A stretch of 64,000 bases of DNA from NCBI GenBank assembly GCA_937863685.1, contig CALMGM010000005.1, forward strand, positions 558,001 through 622,000, given 5' to 3'. The position numbers and the translations under genes are program-made. The notes beneath the pieces were generated by a model. It was given only the letters and a program-made list of their open reading frames with translations. It did not search any database and was not told the origin of the DNA. Numbering within the stretch: position 1 is the first letter of the stretch; the number at the start of each line of letters is the position of its first letter. Below, one piece after another: positions 60,928-64,000 of this stretch. This stretch comes from an uncultured bacterium (GTDB taxonomy: Bacteria > Edwardsbacteria > AC1 > EtOH8).

Positions 60928-61749
60928 TTACGGGTTGGGCCAGGACGGGGGATTGGGAATGGTCCTGGTGGTTGGCTCCTGGGCCGGAGGCTCGTCGCCT
61001 CCACCGCCGGCGATGATCACCACCACGGTGGTGGCCACCACCGCCGCCGCCCCCCCGATGATCGCCGGGGTGCTGGCGTACCACGCCGTGGCCGCCGCGC
61101 TCCCCATCGACCCGATCTTGATGGCAGCTCCCGCCCACATGGTGATGAACGCTATCTTGGCCGCCGTCATCACCACCGGGTTGTGCGCCGAATCCCCCTT
61201 GGCCACAGTGATCATCATCTTGTCCTTCACCAGCACCTCGCCCCCCGTATCCCCCTGGATGCCAACCTCCCCTTTCAGAACATTCAGTTCGGTGGAATCC
61301 CCCTCCACAAACACCCCGAACACCGTCCCCCGGATACCAGCCACCGCCGTAGGCGTGGTCACCGTGAACTTGGAGCTCTTGCTGGACAGCTTTTTAATGG
61401 ATCCAAGAACTTTGCCTGAGGCCAGCTTGAAGGAGTTGATGGCGGTGGCCGGTTTTTTTTGTCTCTCCATCCTCTCGATCTCCAGCCGGCCCTTGTCCTT
61501 CAATTTCAAAATGCTTCCGTCCGACAGCTTCAGTTCGGCCTCGGATCCGTCATCGGTGGAGATCATGTCCCCGGGATACACCGCCATCTTCATCACGGCC
61601 GGCACCGCAGACTCGCTGCCCTTGCGCTGCACCTCCACCTTTCCCTTCATGAAGGTGATCCTGGCCTGGGACGGTTTGAACTCGGCCCGGGCGGGATGAA
61701 GGGCTGTCAGCAATAGGGCCGCGGTAAAAATTAAAATGATCTTTTTCAT
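60928..61749 (-). CDS. FecR-domain periplasmic protein
   Basis: 273 residues. The signal (IILIFTAALLLTALHPARA) is followed by FecR-type folds: GKVEVQRKG, YPGDMISTDDGSEAELKLSDGS and TPTAVAGIRGTVFGVFVEGDST near 126-147. The C-terminus has a Gly/Ala-rich region that could be a membrane segment (IIGGAAAVVATTVVVIIAGGG). It is 11 bp after the large sorting-domain gene upstream, so the two are one unit. Confidence 0.82.
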   Translation of the reverse strand: MKKIILIFTAALLLTALHPARAEFKPSQARITFMKGKVEVQRKGSESAVPAVMKMAVYPGDMISTDDGSEAELKLSDGSILKLKDKGRLEIERMERQKKPATAINSFKLASGKVLGSIKKLSSKSSKFTVTTPTAVAGIRGTVFGVFVEGDSTELNVLKGEVGIQGDTGGEVLVKDKMMITVAKGDSAHNPVVMTAAKIAFITMWAGAAIKIGSMGSAAATAWYASTPAIIGGAAAVVATTVVVIIAGGGGDEPPAQEPTTRTIPNPPSWPNP

Positions 61750-61760
61750 GGCATATCTCC

Positions 61761-64000
61761 TTATTTGATCTTCACTAATTTGCGGGTCCGCTCCTGGCTG
61801 CCCGACACCAGACGCATTATGTAGACCCCGGAGGCTATACGGCGGCCGTTGTTGTCCCGGCCGTTCCAGGTCTGACTGTAATAGCCCGGCAGGGCGGTGC
61901 CCTCAATCATGGTCCTGACCAGCTGTCCGGCCACATTGTATACCTTAAGACTCATCTGCCCGGCGGCGGCCAGCTGGTAATTGACCGTTATGCTCTGGGC
62001 AAAGGGGTTGGGATAGGTCTGGTTTAGATCGAAACTTAGCGGCTTTAAGTCCAGGCCACCCAGGCTCCGGTTGGTGTAGATGACGGCGAACTCCTGGCTG
62101 CCGGAGAATCCCAGCTTGCCGCTGCCGCTAATCACTGTGGCCTTGCCGGTCCTGCGATCCACCAGGTAAAGCTGGAAGCCGTCGGTCATGGCCCGGGACA
62201 GGCTGTAGGCCAGTTCCGCCGGTTGTTCATCCGTTGAAGCCTTGACCGTCAGGGGCCATTCGATGTGATCGGAACCGGGGCGGAAGTCGTATTGATATGC
62301 CCGGCAAGGCCCCTGGTTCCAGTCGTCATGCGGGATATAGGCCAAGATATCGCTGCTGACCAGCGGCGGCTTTTCGGCATCCAGCCGGTCATAGCCAGCC
62401 TTAGCCTGGGGCGAGATTCCGATCCTGATGCCCCGGTCGGCGGCCTGGCCGCTGGCCACCGAGAATTCCGCCTGCCAGCTGACGTCGGTCTTGGGCGAGG
62501 TCACAAAGCGGCTCCCCTTGGCCGGGGCCTTGAAGGCCGGCATCATGAACAGCGAACAGGGCTGCAGGGCATAGACCGCATAGCCCTCCCAGGCCTGAAG
62601 ATGTTTGGTGCTGTCGAAGGCCGACAGGCTGTCCCAGGCCCCGTTGTTGACAAAATCGTAGCTGTTGTCGTTATAGCTCCACATCCTCTGCCGGATGACG
62701 TTGTCGTTTAAAAACATATTGTTTGTGGTGTCATTGTACATCCTTATCTGTTGCAGGGTGTCGGTGACCTCGATGGACTGCACCAGTACCGGGTTCTCGA
62801 ACGGACAGCCTATCAGATTCCAGCCGGTCTGCAGCCCCACCGTCGAATAATTGTCCTGCTTGAGGCCCTGGGCGTCCAACGTGGCATTATTGGCCGAGGC
62901 CAGCCAGTAGCCGTAACCGTTGTAGATGTCCGGACGGGCCACAAATGAATTACCGCTGGCATTATAACCATACATCAACCAGGTGCTGTCGCTGTAAGCC
63001 CCCAGGTCGTCCCCCAGCACCGACTGCGCCGGATTGAGGGCCGGTTTGAGCGGAACCGAGAACAGCTTATAGGCCCCGCCGTTCCAGGCCACGCTGAGTG
63101 TCTCGTAGGGCTGGGCGGTAAAGGTCCAGGGATTGGGCACGGTCACGGTGTCGGTGCGCAGAGGATTGCTGTTGATATCGTTTACCGAATCCACTCGGAA
63201 GGAATAATTGACACCGGGGGTGAAGTTGCTGTGAGAAAGGAAGACATTGTACCCGGCCGAATCCCAGTTCTGCACCCATCCGCCGGGGTTGGGGGTGCAG
63301 GAAAAGCGCAGGGAGAAACTGTCGGCCGGCTCGGAGAACCCGATCATGATCGGCTCGTCCAGCATCACCCCGGTCTGTCCGTCGAACGGCTGAACGAAGC
63401 TTATGTACGGCCCGATGGTATCGGGCGCGGCCATGGTGGCAAACCCTATGCTGTCCCTGCCGGCCAAGACATTCCCGGCCGTATCCTGAACCCCGATCAC
63501 CCGGACGGTGTATGAAGTCAGTCCGGCAAAGGCACTGTGGTTGAAGGTTATCGAGGTGGAGTCGGCGCTCCAGACAGTATCCACCAGTCCGGGATTTGGA
63601 ACAAAGGTATAGCTAACCAGCGATTTCCTTACCGGTTCCGAGAATGTCATCCCCACGCTGTCGGCAAGACCCACTCCGGTAGCCCCGTCGGCCGGCAGGT
63701 TGGAAGCGATGAAGGGCAGCGTGGTGTCGGCAGCCAGATTGGCGATGGCCAGAGAATCGCGTCCCAGGGTGAAATCCGGGGCATCGGCGAAACTGCCGGC
63801 ATGGGTCAGCACCACCGATCCGCCGTCGGCGTTCCCGAAGATGTTGCGGATGGCGATGTCTGGAAACTGCCAGCCCGGCGTGGCACCGTTGTCGTAGCGC
63901 CCGGCCACCATGGTGGATTCGTCGGCCGCCTCAGAGAATCCGGTGTTGAAATCGGACGGCAGGTAGCTGAGCACAACCTGGCTGGAATCCGCCGCCAGGC
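61761..64000 (-). CDS. Large secreted protein with Ig-like repeats and C-terminal sorting domain (5' end outside)
   Basis: The frame is open through the right edge; the apparent start at 63974 (GTG) is not used, because the upstream sequence still codes (ADSSQVVLSYLPSDFNT matches the paralogue). There are at least two Big_5 Ig-like domains (SNLPADGATGVGLADSVGMT; FVQPFDGQTGVMLDEPIMIG), a long beta-rich region, and a FlgD-like C-terminus. NQTYPNPFAQSITVNYQL, KVYNVAGQLVRTMIEG and a final KLVKIK mark the sorting end. It is related to the 56593-58911 protein over much of its length. Confidence 0.8.
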   Translation of the reverse strand, partial: LAADSSQVVLSYLPSDFNTGFSEAADESTMVAGRYDNGATPGWQFPDIAIRNIFGNADGGSVVLTHAGSFADAPDFTLGRDSLAIANLAADTTLPFIASNLPADGATGVGLADSVGMTFSEPVRKSLVSYTFVPNPGLVDTVWSADSTSITFNHSAFAGLTSYTVRVIGVQDTAGNVLAGRDSIGFATMAAPDTIGPYISFVQPFDGQTGVMLDEPIMIGFSEPADSFSLRFSCTPNPGGWVQNWDSAGYNVFLSHSNFTPGVNYSFRVDSVNDINSNPLRTDTVTVPNPWTFTAQPYETLSVAWNGGAYKLFSVPLKPALNPAQSVLGDDLGAYSDSTWLMYGYNASGNSFVARPDIYNGYGYWLASANNATLDAQGLKQDNYSTVGLQTGWNLIGCPFENPVLVQSIEVTDTLQQIRMYNDTTNNMFLNDNVIRQRMWSYNDNSYDFVNNGAWDSLSAFDSTKHLQAWEGYAVYALQPCSLFMMPAFKAPAKGSRFVTSPKTDVSWQAEFSVASGQAADRGIRIGISPQAKAGYDRLDAEKPPLVSSDILAYIPHDDWNQGPCRAYQYDFRPGSDHIEWPLTVKASTDEQPAELAYSLSRAMTDGFQLYLVDRRTGKATVISGSGKLGFSGSQEFAVIYTNRSLGGLDLKPLSFDLNQTYPNPFAQSITVNYQLAAAGQMSLKVYNVAGQLVRTMIEGTALPGYYSQTWNGRDNNGRRIASGVYIMRLVSGSQERTRKLVKIK

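Overview
The window looks like chromosomal DNA of an uncultured Gram-negative bacterium, probably a candidate phylum near the Fibrobacteres-Chlorobi-Bacteroidetes group (for example WOR-3/TA06/Edwardsbacteria-like). Clues are large secreted proteins with C-terminal FlgD/Por-type sorting domains, two adjacent GWxTD lipoproteins, a single-chain glycyl-tRNA synthetase with a large insertion, a FecR-domain protein, and many intergenic palindromes and dispersed repeats. The placement is an inference; no marker gene was searched. Almost every gene lies on the minus strand. The one clear exception is a 37-residue peptide gene at 4050-4163.

Layout in coordinate order. 1-9.8 kb: a Ser/Thr kinase with a second P-loop (cut by the window edge), tRNA-Val, ftsX, gamma-carbonic anhydrase, an HD protein, the orphan double-glycine peptide, a Cys-cluster protein, folC, cheC, a PAS protein, and a HEPN/MNT pair with two abutting operators. 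9.8-20.7 kb: a mosaic defence-type island holding a class II Fic protein, a possible UDG-like protein, a PD-(D/E)XK-like protein, an AT-rich membrane protein, a type IIG restriction-modification enzyme, and an AT-rich P-loop ATPase plus membrane protein pair. It also contains remnants of two further type IIG gene tails and a duplicated promoter. 20.7-28.3 kb: accessory genes, including a heptapeptide-repeat protein, a radical SAM/SPASM peptide-maturation cluster with a six-cysteine precursor, and an LCAT-like hydrolase cluster.

28.7-40 kb: envelope and housekeeping genes (propeller protein, lipoprotein, M20 amidohydrolase, diguanylate cyclase with I-site, cysteine desulfurase, thiamine-binding protein, a 43-residue very basic protein, GWxTD pair, sirtuin, NYN protein). 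40-46.2 kb: a phosphate-uptake operon pstS-[structured region]-pstC-pstA-pstB2-[methyltransferase]-pstB1-phoU. The two PstB ATPases have complementary defects in their catalytic motifs, which predicts an asymmetric heterodimer. A block of about 380 bp with five perfect stems of 10-12 bp separates pstS from pstC. 46.4-64 kb: ctpA, tmk, an inositol-lipid pair (ino1 and a CDP-alcohol phosphatidyltransferase), rsmI, a Crp/Fnr regulator, glyS, and large secreted or sorting-domain proteins, one cut by the right edge. A stretch of about 200 bp from the glyS 5' region is duplicated 2.7 kb away.

The most promising observations are the asymmetric PstB pair, the radical SAM peptide cluster, the structured pstS-pstC spacer, the orphan peptide with a near-perfect promoter, and the ATPase/membrane-protein module in the island.
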